Shown: positions 1 to 11,207 of the stretch, piece after piece | How positions within the stretch are numbered: position 1 is the first letter of the stretch | Layout of the letters: each line of letters opens with the position of its first letter | Source of the DNA: Anastatus disparis | Lineage: Eukaryota; Arthropoda; Insecta; Hymenoptera; Eupelmidae | Length of the DNA stretch: 64,000 bases | Direction: 5' to 3' | NCBI GenBank assembly: GCA_017163975.1 | Contig: JAFFSR010000218.1 | Coordinates: 1,984,001 to 2,048,000, forward strand | Made by a program: the position numbers and the translations under genes | Notes under the pieces: model-generated | Seen by the model: only the letters and a program-made list of their open reading frames with translations | Databases searched by the model: none | What the model was told of the DNA's origin: nothing

Positions 1-640
1 GATGTTTGGGTAAAGATTTTATTTATTGTTAAATAATTCTTATTTATTTCTTAAATACACATTCTATTACAACAATTTATACAAAATTTTTGTTCTGATT
101 TTCGTCCGCATAAATGAATTTCGAACAAAACTAACTAATCACTTACTCATAAATAAAAGAGGAAATATATTGTACCTTTTAGATAAAATAAAGTAAAATA
201 CTTCAGCTGTGCAAACATCCGTTAAGGGATATTCCAATCTTGGGTACCTGAAAATACTATATAAAACTTCATACAGACCCTGGTAGAAATGTAACCAATC
301 GTTGGCCAAAAAATGGTTAATTTTAGAGAAATATTAAAATTTATCTGAAAAAATTTTACCGTTACTCAAAATTGGAACACCCAGACGAAAACCTATTAAC
401 TTAGGCGCCAAGAACAAATACCGTTAATTACCCAGGCAACACCTTGAAAATTTATAATATTCTTTTTGTAAAATTTCTAAAATTTTGTTATAACAATTAA
501 TTCAAAATGTATACTATTTTTACATCTTTTATTAACACAAAAATTTTTATTATAAATAACTAATTTTTTCTTTGCTACAAATAAATAGCAAGTAAAATTT
601 TTAAAAATTAATAAACAGCATAAAAAAACTTTGCGACGAT
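1..640. other. AT-rich non-coding stretch
   Basis: No convincing gene is visible here. At about 278-290 there is a CCTGGTAGAAAT sequence that matches the terminus of the MITEs at 27795-28258 and 58759-58929, but I see no matching second end, so it may be a single-ended remnant. The rest is low-complexity AT-rich DNA. Confidence 0.4.
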
Positions 641-773
641 TCAAAAATCGCGCTAGACATAGTTCATATGCTTAGCCACTACGAGGCGTTACTCCCGCGA
701 CGGGAATAGCGAGCTCCGTAGCATATATAAGCGAGCCGCCGAGCCAGCCTTTGGACTCTTCTCCCCTTCCATT

Positions 774-907
774 GTGTAAGAATGGGATTGCTCGACACAG
801 TTGGAGTTATCCGTACCCGTATTCCTGTCTTAAGCTACGTAAGGGTGGGATTGCCCTACTTTAGCCTCCAACCTCTCCGTTAGTGTAAGGATGGGGTTGC
901 CCGACAC
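774..907. repeat. Three copies of a 25-nt hairpin module
   Basis: Three related modules lie at 774-798, about 836-860 and 883-907. The consensus is GTGTAAGRATGGG then RTTGCYCGACAC, so the GTGT and ACAC ends can pair. The middle copy (TACGTAAGGG...CCCTAC) is the most diverged in sequence yet keeps pairing potential. They lie just downstream of the TATATAAGCG box, so they would be in the transcribed leader if that box is a promoter. Confidence 0.55.
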
Positions 908-1831
908 TGATTCCTGACAACTACCACCACCTTCTCGGTCGGGGTAGGTCCTCCGCTAGTCGATGCGAGTATGCACGACTAGTACGTTAAGACTTGGAGG
1001 TAACCTTTCCTGTCTCCCTCTGACACCAGCCTGTACCTTAAGCCTGTACTGAATGTCACGGAGACACCGCTCGTATTATCTACCGCCGGTAAAGTAGATT
1101 CCAACCGTGCTGACCGTCGATAATATCGTAGCCTGTATATAGTTTATTATTTTTCCTTTATTCTAGTTTGTAACCGATACCGTTCTAAAATTTTTTCTGA
1201 TTCATAAAACTTAAATCTTCTCTTTTAATTAAAATCGCAAATCTTTTCTTTTTATTCAAAATTCAAAATCTAAACTCTTAAATTCAAACAATTCAAATCT
1301 TTATCTTTCTACAAAATTCAAATACTTCAAAATCTCTTAATAAATTAAATCTTTAATAATTCCAAACTCTTAATTAAAAATTTAAATGCATTCAAATCTT
1401 TCCAATTCATAATTCACATTGAATCTCAAAATCTTTTCTCTTAAGAAGATTTTTCTTCTTCGTCTCTCTTTTTCTTTTACTATCGAACAATAAGAGATAA
1501 TTTGGATACCAGCCGATATTGTTGAGGTCAATAGCCGTACGTCTGTCTCTCTAATCAAAAAGTAAGTTGTCTCATTTTTTTTATTCTTCCTTTTATATAT
1601 TTTCATTAAAATTAACTATCAAAATTATTAAATTAATTTTTCAATTATAAAATTTATGTTCTTTATCTTTAATCGTAAATAAAACTAAAACTTAATTTTA
1701 AATTTTTGTTTTTATTTCATACATGTACCCTTTTCATTTATTTTTCTCTTTATAATATTTTCTTTTTTTTAATTATACAAATTAATAGAATTTTTTTATT
1801 ATTATAATTTTTTATTATTATTATTAAATGT

Positions 1832-2020
1832 ACTGCCAATAGTTTCCTCTAAGGGAGGAAACTGGCTTTATTTTAACTTGAGACTCTCTTATGAGGCTCA
1901 GGTTGAAATAAAAATCATAATATTTTTATTAACAAGCACTGCCAATAGGGTCCTCTAAGGGAGGACACTGGTTTTATTTTAACCTAAGTCTCTCTTTTGA
2001 AGCTCGGGTTAGAATAAAAA
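1832..2020. repeat. Tandem pair of double stem-loops, copy 1
   Basis: Two direct repeats (1832-1917 and 1937-2020) begin CACTGCCAATAG in the better-preserved copy. Each holds a stem of the form TTTCCTCTAAGGGAGGAAAC (second unit GTCCTCTAAGGGAGGAC) and a second GAGACTCTC...GAGGCTC stem. The same pair recurs at 10076-10265. Paired substitutions keep the first stem intact between units (TTCCTC/GAGGAA versus GTCCTC/GAGGAC). Confidence 0.65.
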
Positions 2021-2064
2021 TTACACAAAAACAATAGGTACACAAATACACTCGCGTACTAATT

Positions 2065-2504
2065 GTAACGTCCACCTAATTTTTATAAAATTTTTTTGCG
2101 TTATTTTTCTTTTTATTATTATTTTTAGTTTAGCCATCATATCTTATCAATAAAAGAAAATATAGTATATAAAAAAAACCCCAACGTTCCCTTTTGATTA
2201 GATAAATTAGTACTTGAGTTAAGTAAATATATATGCGTTGTGTTCGTTTCTTTTTATCTTTAAGGACCATTGATAGAAAACAGATCCTCACACCACGTGC
2301 ACACATGTGGGAAAAAGGTTGCTACTATATCGCCGCGTTTTTTCATAGGAATCCGTCACATAAAATAAGAAACCAACAGTCAACACATGTTATACGCACG
2401 CGGAAAGAAAAAATATATAAAGTGAAAATTTTGAGACAAAAAACAAGCCGAAAGGTCCAGTTTTCATTTTAGTTATTATTCAATTTATTCTAAAAATCTA
2501 AATA
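2065..2504. repeat. LTR-like 5' terminus TGTAACGTC
   Basis: TGTAACGTCCACC near 2066 is closely similar to the sequence starting at 5913, including the downstream TTTTTATAAAA run. It is the inverse complement of the GACGTTACA ends found at 4554-4562, 5497-5505 and 10442-10450. Inverted TG...CA ends of this kind are typical of LTR boundaries. Where this copy ends is unclear because other repeats are nested in the region. Confidence 0.4.
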
Positions 2505-3425
2505 ATCAATTTTTAAGAACCGCCGAATAACGGCAAGGTTCAGTGTTTATAAAAATAATTATTCGTTATTTTAAAGTAATAATAAAAATACATTTTTAAG
2601 AACCGCCGCGTAACGGCAAGGTTCAGTATTTAAAAAAAATAATTATACAATAGTTTTCATTATTTTAAAAATCTAAATAATCAATTTTTAAGAACCGCCG
2701 AATAACGGCAAGGTTTAATCTTTTCATTTTAGTTATTATTCAATTTATTCTAAAACTCTAAATAATAAATCTTTAAGAACCGCCAAAATACGGCAAGATT
2801 CAGTGTTTATGAAAATAATTATTCATTATTTTAAAGTAATAATAAAAATACATCTTTAAGAACCGCCGCGTAACGGCAAGGTTCAGTATTCTAAAAGAAT
2901 TAATTATACAATAGTTTTTTTTTAGAATCTAAATAATCAATTTTTAAGAACCGCCGAATAACGGCAAGGTTCAGTGTTTATTAAAATAATTATTCATTAT
3001 TTTGAAGTAATAATAAAAATACATTTTTAAGAACCGCCGCGTAACGGCAAGGTTCAGTATTTTTAAAAAATAATTATACAATAGTTTTCATTATTTCAAT
3101 ACAAGAACAAAAATCAATTTTTAAGAACCGCCGAATTACGGCAAGGTTTAATCTTTTCATTTTAGTTATTATTGAATAAATTCTAAAAATCTAAATAATC
3201 AATTTTTAAGAACCGCCGAATTACGGCAAGGTTTAATCTTTTCATTTTAGTTATTATTCAATAAATTCTAAAAATCTAAATAATCAATTTTTAAGAACCG
3301 CCGAATAACGGCAAGGTTCAGTGTTTATAAAAATAACTATTCATTATTTTAAAGTAATAAATAAAATACAAATTTTAAGAACCATCGCGTAACGGCAAGG
3401 TTCAGTATTCTAAAAGAATTAATTA
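2505..3425. repeat. 11-unit tandem repeat with hairpin core, about 86 bp per unit
   Basis: Eleven units start their core at about 2514, 2598, 2688, 2775, 2858, 2945, 3030, 3122, 3207, 3293 and 3379. Each core reads AAGAACCGCC, 4-6 variable bases, then ACGGCAAGGTT; AACCGCCG pairs with CGGCAAGGTT. Units alternate between GAATAACGG and GCGTAACGG types, which suggests a higher-order unit of two. The cores are far better conserved than the AT-rich spacers. Confidence 0.85.
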
Positions 3426-3479
3426 TACAATAGTTTCAATTATACAATAGTTACAATAGTACTGACAGTCAGTCCCGCT

Positions 3480-3700
3480 TGAGCACTCGCCAAGCAATTT
3501 ACAAATTCTACAAATTTTATAATTTCTACAATTCCAGTTCTTTTCGACATACAAGTCTCTTTCATACACTCAAGTAGTGTTCTACAAGTTACAAGTTCTA
3601 CAAGTTTCAAGTTACAAATTCTACAAGTTTCAAGTTATATACAAATTCTACAAGTTTCAAGTTACAAATTCTACAAGTTTCATAGTTCAAGTGATATACA
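3480..3700. repeat. Short degenerate tandem repeat
   Basis: The words ACAAATTCTACAAG and TTTCAAGTTA repeat irregularly from about 3490 to 3690, most regularly at 3590-3690 with a period of about 23 and then 42 bp. An adjacent (TC)n run lies at 3710-3722. No gene is supported; the minus-strand frame across it is a product of the repeat. Confidence 0.55.
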
Positions 3701-4252
3701 AGAATATCTCTCTCTCTCTCTGGAAAAGTAAGTTTCTTAGTTGAAAAAACATTATAAATTAAAAATAACCTAGATTCTAGTTTTATCTTTTTTATGCGTG
3801 ATTTCATATATTTTAATAACAATTAGATTTAAGAACAATATATGTAACTTACTTTCAAAAAAGAGAGAAAGGTAGAGAAAAGAGAATGAAAGAAGAAAAT
3901 CGACACTAGTACAGCCAAGTGACAGTTTATGGGACCTTTATGGAAACCGAATTCACCAATAGAAAAATTCGACACTTTGGAAAACCACCCAAGCGGGGGT
4001 GGTTAGTCAACGCCCCAATTCCAGGGTATATAATCCCCAACCTCTACTCTATTTTGAAAAGTAAGTAATCTTTATTTCTTTCATTAAATTCACAATTAAA
4101 CAAAAAATACCTTTTATTTTGATTACCTAAAAAACAAATTTCTTTTATCTTAACAATTCTCTATTTTTTTTTATATTTAAAAAGAATTTATATAGTACAA
4201 AATATTTTTTTTCTATTTTATATATATATATTTCATCTATTTTTTAAAATAT

Positions 4253-4562
4253 ATAACGCGACCCCGATTTTGAGGACCGTTCTCATCAGATCCTAAGTAG
4301 AGCGATAGAGACATGTTGCTTTGCTTGGCTGGGGGTATAAAATATTAATATTTAATTTAAATAAAAAAATTAAATCGCGACACGGAAAGGACTTAGTATA
4401 GGTCCCCGCATTTCAAGAACCAAATTTGACTCTCGCCCCACGTAGAGAAACATGTGGTCAAACCCGGCGACCACCTATTCAGCACGACGCTGCGTAAAAT
4501 AATTTACGCGTGTGCAGCGGCGATTAGTGGATTATTAACTTAATTCATTTCTCGACGTTACA
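4253..4562. repeat. 310-bp dispersed element, copy 1
   Basis: Starts TATAACGCGACCCC and ends CTCGACGTTACA. Three further copies occur at 5194, 6548 and 11208. Shared internal landmarks are AGAGCGATAGAGACATGTTG, GTATAAAATATTAA, AGGTCCCCGCATTTCAAG and a strong inverted repeat GCGTAAAATAATTTACGC flanked by CGCTGC and GCAGCG. A TATA-like box and GAC(GTTACA) terminus fit a solo LTR or a small terminal-inverted-repeat element. Confidence 0.75.
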
Positions 4563-5193
4563 ATTGTTAAAGAAACCAATTCTCTCTCTCTAGTATCTTC
4601 AAACCTTCAAAGGAAGAGTAAGACTTTTTTTCTAATTAATAAATATCAATTTATTAATTATATCATTTTCACTTATTTTTATTAAATAATAGTATTTTAC
4701 AATTTTACAATTTATGTGTTATTCCCACCTTCCTCGCTGAGGTTCGCCAAATTAGATAGAATCTCGACGACACTAGTAACTAGGGTTCTCGAGCAAAAGA
4801 ATTCGCTAGTGCTTCCAATCCTTAAATAAAATCCTTTCATTTTTCTGACCGTCCCAACCACGACTGACTGACGCCCGCGCAAGAATAGAAAATTGAACGA
4901 GAAACCAATAATCATTTCGTCGAATAACCAAGGCAGAGGGAAACCTTTCGCACTTACTTTAAGCGACGACGATACCTACGAACGATCGAATCCCGGACGT
5001 TACATAAGGATACAAGTTTTGAATCAGTTCCCTATTTTCTAAGGATAATAAGTTGTCCCGGGAAGAGAGTGAACTCACTTATTTCCCGAAAATTTGACGA
5101 GCAAAAGCGTCAAAGCTCGATAAAAATTATTCATATCTCTCTCAGGAGAGCGAATAATGCATAAAATTATTATTACTAGGCTATTACAATACC

Positions 5194-5505
5194 ATGAACG
5201 CGACCCCGCTTTAAAGGACCAACATCATCAGACCCCAAGCAGAGCGATAGAGATATGTTGCTTTGCTTGGCTAGGGGTTTAAAGTATTAATACTTTATTA
5301 AATAAAAAATTAAATCGCGACGCGGAAAGGACTCGATGTAGGTCCCCGCATTTCAAGAACCAAAATTAGACTCTCGCCCCGCGTTAAGTAACACGTGGTC
5401 AAACTCGACAACAACCCACTAAAGCGCGACGCTGCGTAATATAATTTACGCGTATGAAGCGGCGATTTAATGGATTATTAAATTAATTCATTTCTCGACG
5501 TTACA
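5194..5505. repeat. 310-bp dispersed element, copy 2
   Basis: Same order of landmarks as the copy at 4253, beginning TGAACGCGACCCC and ending CTCGACGTTACA. The internal hairpin is kept (GCGTAATATAATTTACGC). It is flanked by ACAATA on the left and AATAG on the right. Confidence 0.75.
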
Positions 5506-5640
5506 ATAGCATTCCGTGTTAGTACCTAGTACCTAGGTGCTTTCACAGGCCAATTCGTCCGCCGCGAAAATCGAAAAAGGCTAGTGCTCCCTTTTTCTTT
5601 TCTAAATTTTTCTTTTCTATCTTCAACCACTCACCTTCCT

Positions 5641-5730
5641 ATCCACCCGATATCGAACCCCACTAAGCAACGCGCCCGGTTAAATACCGTTTTACCTATG
5701 TTGCGAAAGGGTTAATTCCCCGACGTAACA
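5641..5730. repeat. 3' part of an LTR-like element ending GACGTAACA
   Basis: About 90 bp ending CCCCGACGTAACA matches 11110-11202 closely, including the words AAGCAACGCGCCCGGT and TACCTATGTTGCGAAAGGG. Here the 5' end is not recognisable, whereas the second copy has a full TGTTATGTC start at 10874. Confidence 0.65.
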
Positions 5731-5912
5731 ACTACAACTCAATATTGAGAAAACACCAACCAAAGATTCAGAACAAGGACACATTACAACCAATCAAGAC
5801 GAACCAAAAGATAAAGCAAAGAATACAACTGCTCCCGAACAGTCGCAACTTTATCCGATTCAAGAATTCCCAAACATCAATTCAGAAAAGACTAAATATA
5901 ATTCCTTCATAC

Positions 5913-6031
5913 TGTAACGTCTACTTATTTTTATAAAAATTTTTTAACTTTTTTATTATTACTTATATTTTAGTTTTATCTCATATTAAATTTAGATAAG
6001 ATAACTACACTATTTTAAAGTAGATATATAT
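5913..6031. repeat. LTR-like 5' end interrupted by another element
   Basis: TGTAACGTCTACTTATTTTTAT opens this segment and is homologous to the start near 2066. At 6032 it is interrupted by an element with its own inverted ends, and AT-rich sequence resumes after 6483 leading into the 310-bp element copy at 6548. This suggests nesting. Confidence 0.4.
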
Positions 6032-6483
6032 TGTTATGTCCCGCTATTTTTCGTGATAACGAGGGTTGAAAGCACTAGTGCTTTCAACCTTAGTAATTTT
6101 CAATAGACACCTTAGTAGCTATTTTTATTTTTGTGCATGTTTAATTATATTTTTTTTCTTTCAGTTACAAAATATATATATACGCAATACAGCACCGTCC
6201 AAGTTATGGTGTTGGCGTTTAAAAACTCGGCCGTATTGCTCACAGAGTGTAGTACGACCGTATGACCCTTCCGGTGTAAAATTTAAATAAATTTAAAACT
6301 ATCACCACCACGTCCGCGTTAATATTAGAATTGATATAGACTTAAATCACAGAAATCTCTTTTGTAATTGAAATCGGTAAATGTATTCCGAACCTCAGCT
6401 TTACCTTAAGCTACGCCGCGCCAGGTTAAACTTTTAACCAAATCGATGCATGTTATAGGAGAGAATAACTTCTCGACATAACA
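6032..6483. mobile_element. Element with 9-bp perfect inverted ends TGTTATGTC/GACATAACA
   Basis: The segment begins TGTTATGTCCCGC and ends CTCGACATAACA, a perfect 9-bp inverted pair with TG...CA ends. Its first 20 bases match the element at 10874. No coding domain is seen. A solo LTR is most likely; I could not see a clean target duplication. Confidence 0.55.
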
Positions 6484-6547
6484 GTATTTTAAAATTGTAT
6501 TTTGCAACTTATTTTTCTTATACATATATATATATATATATTTCATT

Positions 6548-6868
6548 TATTTTTAAATATAACGCGGCCCCGATTTTGAGAACCGTCCTCATCAGACCCC
6601 AAGAAGAGTGATAGAGACATGTTGCTTTGCTTGGCTAGGGGTATAAAATATTAATATATAATTTAAATTAACAAATTAAATTGCGACGCTGAAAGGACTT
6701 AGTATAGGTCCCCGCATTTCAAGAACCAAATTTGACTCTCGCCCCGCGTTAGGAAACACGCGGTTAAACTCGGAGACCACCTATTAAGCACGACGCTGCG
6801 TAAAATAATTTACGCGTGTGCAGCGACGATAAGTGAATTATTAATTTAATTCATTTCTCGACGTTACG
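6548..6868. repeat. 310-bp dispersed element, copy 3
   Basis: Begins TATAACGCGGCCCC and ends CTCGACGTTACG, with the same internal order as the copy at 4253. The internal palindrome GCGTAAAATAATTTACGC is exact. The final base of the terminus differs (G for A). Confidence 0.75.
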
Positions 6869-7013
6869 TCTGCATATATATAAAAATTTATATCGAAAAA
6901 AAATACGTATTAAGACAATCACTCTAAAATGCCTTAATAAAAGACATTCAGATGCCTTCTAAATTCACATTCAGTGTAATAAAAAGGACCTGAGTTCATG
7001 GCATGATTGCTTG

Positions 7014-7771
7014 TGTTATGTCGCGCTAAAATTTTAAAATTTTTTTATTTTCTTTCCTATTCTTCTTTTTAAAGAAGAAATCTTTTTCCTATATTTTTTT
7101 TTCTTCCCTATCATAAAATTTTTGCCGCCACTCAAAATTTTCCCTTAACCTTTCTCAATTTTTTTTCCCTACGAAAATTTTTCCTTCAACTTTCTCTAAC
7201 ATTTTCTCACGTTTCAAAATAATTTTATATCTCTCAAAACTTTCCATACATAAAAGATAATTTTTTTTATATACTTCCATATGCCTCTTTACCTGAAAAA
7301 ATTTTCTAGTCCTGTAAACTTTGTTTGCGTCGCCAGCTAATCCGTCTACCAGACTTGTACACAATAGAGCAATAAAAATATTAAAGCAACCTTTTGCACA
7401 TTTAAGGAATTCCCAAATGTTAGATACCGTTATGTTTTAAATAAAAATTTAATATTCAATTATTATAAAAATCATTTATGTTTCAATAATTATTTATCTA
7501 TTCCTAATAATGAAATTTTATTAAGGTTGTTTATCGAAGTGGGAATGAAAAGTAACGTTTCGATAAATATTTGTTAATAAAATAATTTTAAGCATCTTTT
7601 ATCTTTTTTAATTTAAGTTTATAATGCGCTAATCTTAAGTACTATAAATAAATGAATAAAAAAATAAAAATAAATCCAAAAAAATTTAAAAACAACAAAA
7701 TTTTACAAAAAATATATTATGAGAAAATTTAATATCAAAGTAAAGATTATAATCATTAAACCAACATATAT

Positions 7772-7805
<34 letters not shown>

Positions 7806-8328
7806 GTGTTACTTATAATTCCATTGTTATTATATTTTACTTTTTATTCAGTTAAACAATTAATAAAAAAATATATATATATATATATATACACTAGGAT
7901 GCACGCTTACGCATGGACATGTCAGTTCGTCCAATTAGAATAAGATTATATTTTACATGCTATTTTAATTTTAATAAATAAGTTCTTAAATTACTAATTA
8001 CTTTGTTGTTAAATATTATTACTAATCGTAGAATAAGTTACCAATAACAATCGTAAAATTTATTAATTCATTCTATTTTACTATTAAGAGCCATCACTAA
8101 TCTATCTTTTTATAATAATATTATTCGCTTAGTTTTATTGCATTTTTGTTAACAAATAATTTAGATTAAGTTACTATTATTATTAGTTAATTTAGTTATA
8201 TTATAAATTAAGTTAATTTTAAATGTTTATTATATTAATATTTCTTTCTTATCTTAGTTTAAGTAATGTTTTTAAAATTCGTTTTTGTTTAAAAATAATA
8301 GACGTTACATTAATTTTAAAGATATCTT
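7014..8328. other. AT-rich stretch with microsatellites and an LTR-like start
   Basis: TGTTATGTCGCGC at 7014 resembles the LTR-like starts at 6032 and 10874, without an identifiable nearby end; the next GACGTTACA lies at 10442-10450. Long (TA)n/(TATG)n runs lie at about 7770-7806 and 7870-7892. No gene is supported. Confidence 0.4.
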
Positions 8329-8715
8329 TTAAGAGGAGGCCGTATAGCTCTGTCCTTGTCTAATCTAAATTTTAGTTATTATTAATAAATTAGATATTTT
8401 TATACAAAAGTAAGGACATAGCCCAATAGATTTAAGGACGAGCAAACGATCCTATTCTATGAAAAAATATAAAATTTTCATTATTTTTCGAGTGAGGTCT
8501 GAAACGGAAAAATAATTGAATTTGATAACTGTTTTTCCGTTTCAGACCTCACTCGAAAAATAATTAAAATTTTATATTTTTTCATAAAATAGGATCGTTT
8601 GCTCGTCCTTAAATCTATTGGGCTATGTCCTTACTTTTGTATAAAAATATCTAATTTATTAATAATAACGAAAATTTAAATTAGACAAGGACAGAGCTAT
8701 ACGGCTGCCTCTTAA
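8329..8715. mobile_element. 387-bp fold-back MITE flanked by TTAA
   Basis: Almost the whole element is an inverted repeat: the arm starting TTAAGAGGAGGCCG is mirrored by CGGCTGCCTCTTAA, and the arms meet near 8520 around GAATTTGATAACTG. TTAA at both outer edges is the target site used by piggyBac-type transposases. A second TTAA fold-back with a similar outer end is at 28622-29018. The arms are nearly identical, suggesting a young insertion or arm gene conversion. Confidence 0.85.
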
Positions 8716-9370
8716 CGTATTTAGTATGCTAGTTCTAAGATAGTTATATCATTTATGCTTTAATTAATGACTATTTTTCATGCTATCATGTTTTTCACAC
8801 TTACTTTAATTTATACATTAATTAATTAATAAATTTAAACAGAATTACATTGTATATTTCAAAATATAATTTCTTTAGATTTACAAACGATGTTTAAAAT
8901 ATTTTTCTTTTAACAAATTGAAGTTATATGTTAAAATATCTTGAAACATACAATATAATTATAGCGTATAGTTATTAAACATATTTTCATTTTTCTCTCT
9001 CTTTATATTTTTATTATTAATATTATTATTATATTATTAAGTAAAATTTACGTAAATTAGCAATAAGCATACAAAACAATTGTAAGAATGAGACAACTAT
9101 ATTTATGAGAGAGATAGACAACGATGACGCTTCAACGTTCTTGAAAACATCATATTTTTCCCAAAGACCTTTATTTTTGGGCCTGTTTCCATTAATATGA
9201 CGCATAACGTCCAGCCTCTTCCGGTCAACTGACCAATAATCAATTTCTAATTGTCTTAATCCCCTAAGACTACACCCCCAAGTCCCTTGGGAAGGGAAAC
9301 AATAGTTATGTGTCTCAAGAGGACACAAACAAAAATGCAGTCTCTTTCTTGAGCTCAATAAGCTCATATC
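8716..9370. other. AT-rich non-coding stretch
   Basis: Mostly AT-rich DNA with short TTA runs near 9010-9030. A minus-strand frame at 9029-9367 has no recognisable domain, splice context or homologue within the window, so I do not call it a gene. Confidence 0.35.
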
Positions 9371-10450
9371 CAGCTCTACAAGCTCTCAACTTCAAATTCT
9401 CCAAAGTCTACAAATTCATCAAACTCTAAAGGTATACCTCAAATCTAAAAATTCAAATTCTAAGTTTTTACTTTTTTTCTAAATTTCTTTTCAATCAAAA
9501 ATTTACTTCAAATTCAAACTTTAATTTCCAAATCTTTGTTTTACTTTTTGCAATTAAACAAATTATACTTCAAATTTAAATTCCAATTTCTAAGTCTTAC
9601 TTCTGTTTTTCTAAAATTCTTTTTAATCAAAAATTTACTTCAATTACAAACTTGAAATTCCATAATTAAAAAAATAAAAAATTTTAAATTCGTTTCAAAT
9701 TAATATTTCTCTTGAAATATTATTTTCATTTCAAAATACCTAAAAAAAGAGTTTTGAACATCACACTACATCCAGGATTAGCAACGATCTATCTCTCTCA
9801 CTTGAAAGTAAGTTTTCATTCATTTATTTTTAATTATTCTTCTTTCATATTAATTAATTAAAATCAATCACCTAAATTATAAAGTAAATATTATAACTCT
9901 CGTGTTTTTATTGTTCTTTTTATTAGTAAATAAACTAAAACTTAATCTTAAATTTTTGTTTTCTTTATTTTCTTTATTACATTGCATATACCTTTTTTTT
10001 TAATTCATTTATTTTTCTTTATTATATTTTCTTTTATTTATTGCATGAATCAATTATAATTTTCATTTATTATTGCACTGCCAATAGTTTCCTCTAAGGG
10101 AGGAAACTGGCTTTATTTTAATTTGAGACTCTCTTATGAGGCTCTTGTTAAAATAAAAACTTATAATATTTACTAACAAGCACTGCCGATAGGGTCCTCT
10201 AAGGGAGGACACTGGCCTTGATTTAATCTTAGACTCTCTTATGAGGCTCGGGTTAAATTAAGAACTCATACACAACACATAGGTACACAACACCCGCGTA
10301 CTAACTCTTATTTCCCTATATTTCCGAGAATAACGTTTTTCCGTGATAATTTAAAAAAGAATCTACCGCTAAGCATACGCGCGCCAGCGTCTGAATTTTA
10401 TTGATGAATAATCACCATTTTATTTTAACATAAGATTCGCCGACGTTACA
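9370..10450. repeat. LTR/leader-like structured repeat, copy 2
   Basis: Repeats the AT-rich AAATTCAAA-type tract, the GAAAGTAAGTTTTCATTCATT segment and the stem-loop pair of copy 1. It ends GCCGACGTTACA at 10442-10450, a CA terminus that matches the LTR-like ends nearby. No coding frame is present. Confidence 0.5.
10076..10265. repeat. Tandem pair of double stem-loops, copy 2
   Basis: Units at 10076-10160 and 10181-10265 match those at 1832-2020, with the same TTTCCTC/GAGGAAA and GTCCTC/GAGGAC stems. The conserved distinction between the first and second unit shows that the pair, not the single unit, was duplicated. Confidence 0.65.
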
Positions 10451-10873
10451 CTTGCGAGGTGATGCATATATCAAGCTGAATCCCTGTTAAAGCAAAAAAT
10501 CCAGAACACTGAATATCCATGTAAATTTAGAGATGACCGAAGGAAAAATACCCCTCAACCTCTGATATACGGAATACAAATTCTAAAAACAAAATAAAAC
10601 AAAATGATCAGCAATACTTTACTGCTTGCATACAACTTACTAGGAATAACGTGGCATTAAAACTTTATCAAACCTACAGAAACATTTTTGCCTGGTACAG
10701 GAAAAGCCAAATCTGCCAGAAAAATACAGTAGCACAATTAAAGGCATCATCATCTGAAAACTCAACTGTAAATCCAACATTGAAAAGAAGAAACATAAAA
10801 GAATATTTTTGCAATAAACAGAGGCTTATGTTTGCTAGTTCGTCACCTCCTAGCAACCATTTTAGGCATGGGG

Positions 10874-11202
10874 TGTTATGTCCCGCTATTTTTCTTGATG
10901 ATTTTATAAAAATTTTTTTAAAATCTATTTTTTACTGCGTATTTTCTTTTCCTCTGCTTTCAAAAATTTTATTTCTTTTTACTCTCTTTTTTTTAATACT
11001 TAAATATCTTTCTGGATAGATAGGTTTAAGTCTAGACATAAGTCCTTTATATCTTTACGATTACAACTAAACAGTTTTTTTTCAATTAAATAAATCTTTT
11101 ACCAATCACTATCCACCCGAAATCGAACCCCCGACTAAGCAACGCGCCCGGTAAATTACCGAAATACCTATGTTGCGAAAGGGTTTATTCCCCGACGTAA
11201 CA
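10874..11202. mobile_element. 329-bp LTR-like element TGTTATGTC...GACGTAACA
   Basis: Starts TGTTATGTCCCGC and ends CCCCGACGTAACA; the ends are inverted repeats with one mismatch. The 3' 90 bp match 5641-5730. No coding content. The next 310-bp element starts only about 5 bp downstream, so the two are adjacent insertions. Confidence 0.6.
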
Positions 11203-11207
11203 ATACC

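Larger units (their letters stand above)
640..2062. repeat. LTR/leader-like structured repeat, copy 1
   Basis: A GC-richer block (about 650-1140) with a TATATAAGCG box near 724 is followed by AT-rich sequence and then two stem-loop repeats at 1832-1917 and 1937-2020. The AT-rich part and the stem-loop pair recur at about 9370-10310, so this is a dispersed repeat. A TATA box followed by structured sequence resembles an LTR promoter and leader, but no gag or pol reading frame is present. A non-autonomous LTR element is the most likely identity; this is inference. Confidence 0.5.

Noticed and set aside
9029..9367. Minus-strand frame of 112 codons
   Set aside because: No recognisable domain, no supporting splice sites, and the region joins a repeat; left as non-coding.
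10651..11019. Open + frame of 122 codons
   Set aside because: It crosses the start of the LTR-like element at 10874 and has a low-complexity F/L-rich end; no domain or splice support.
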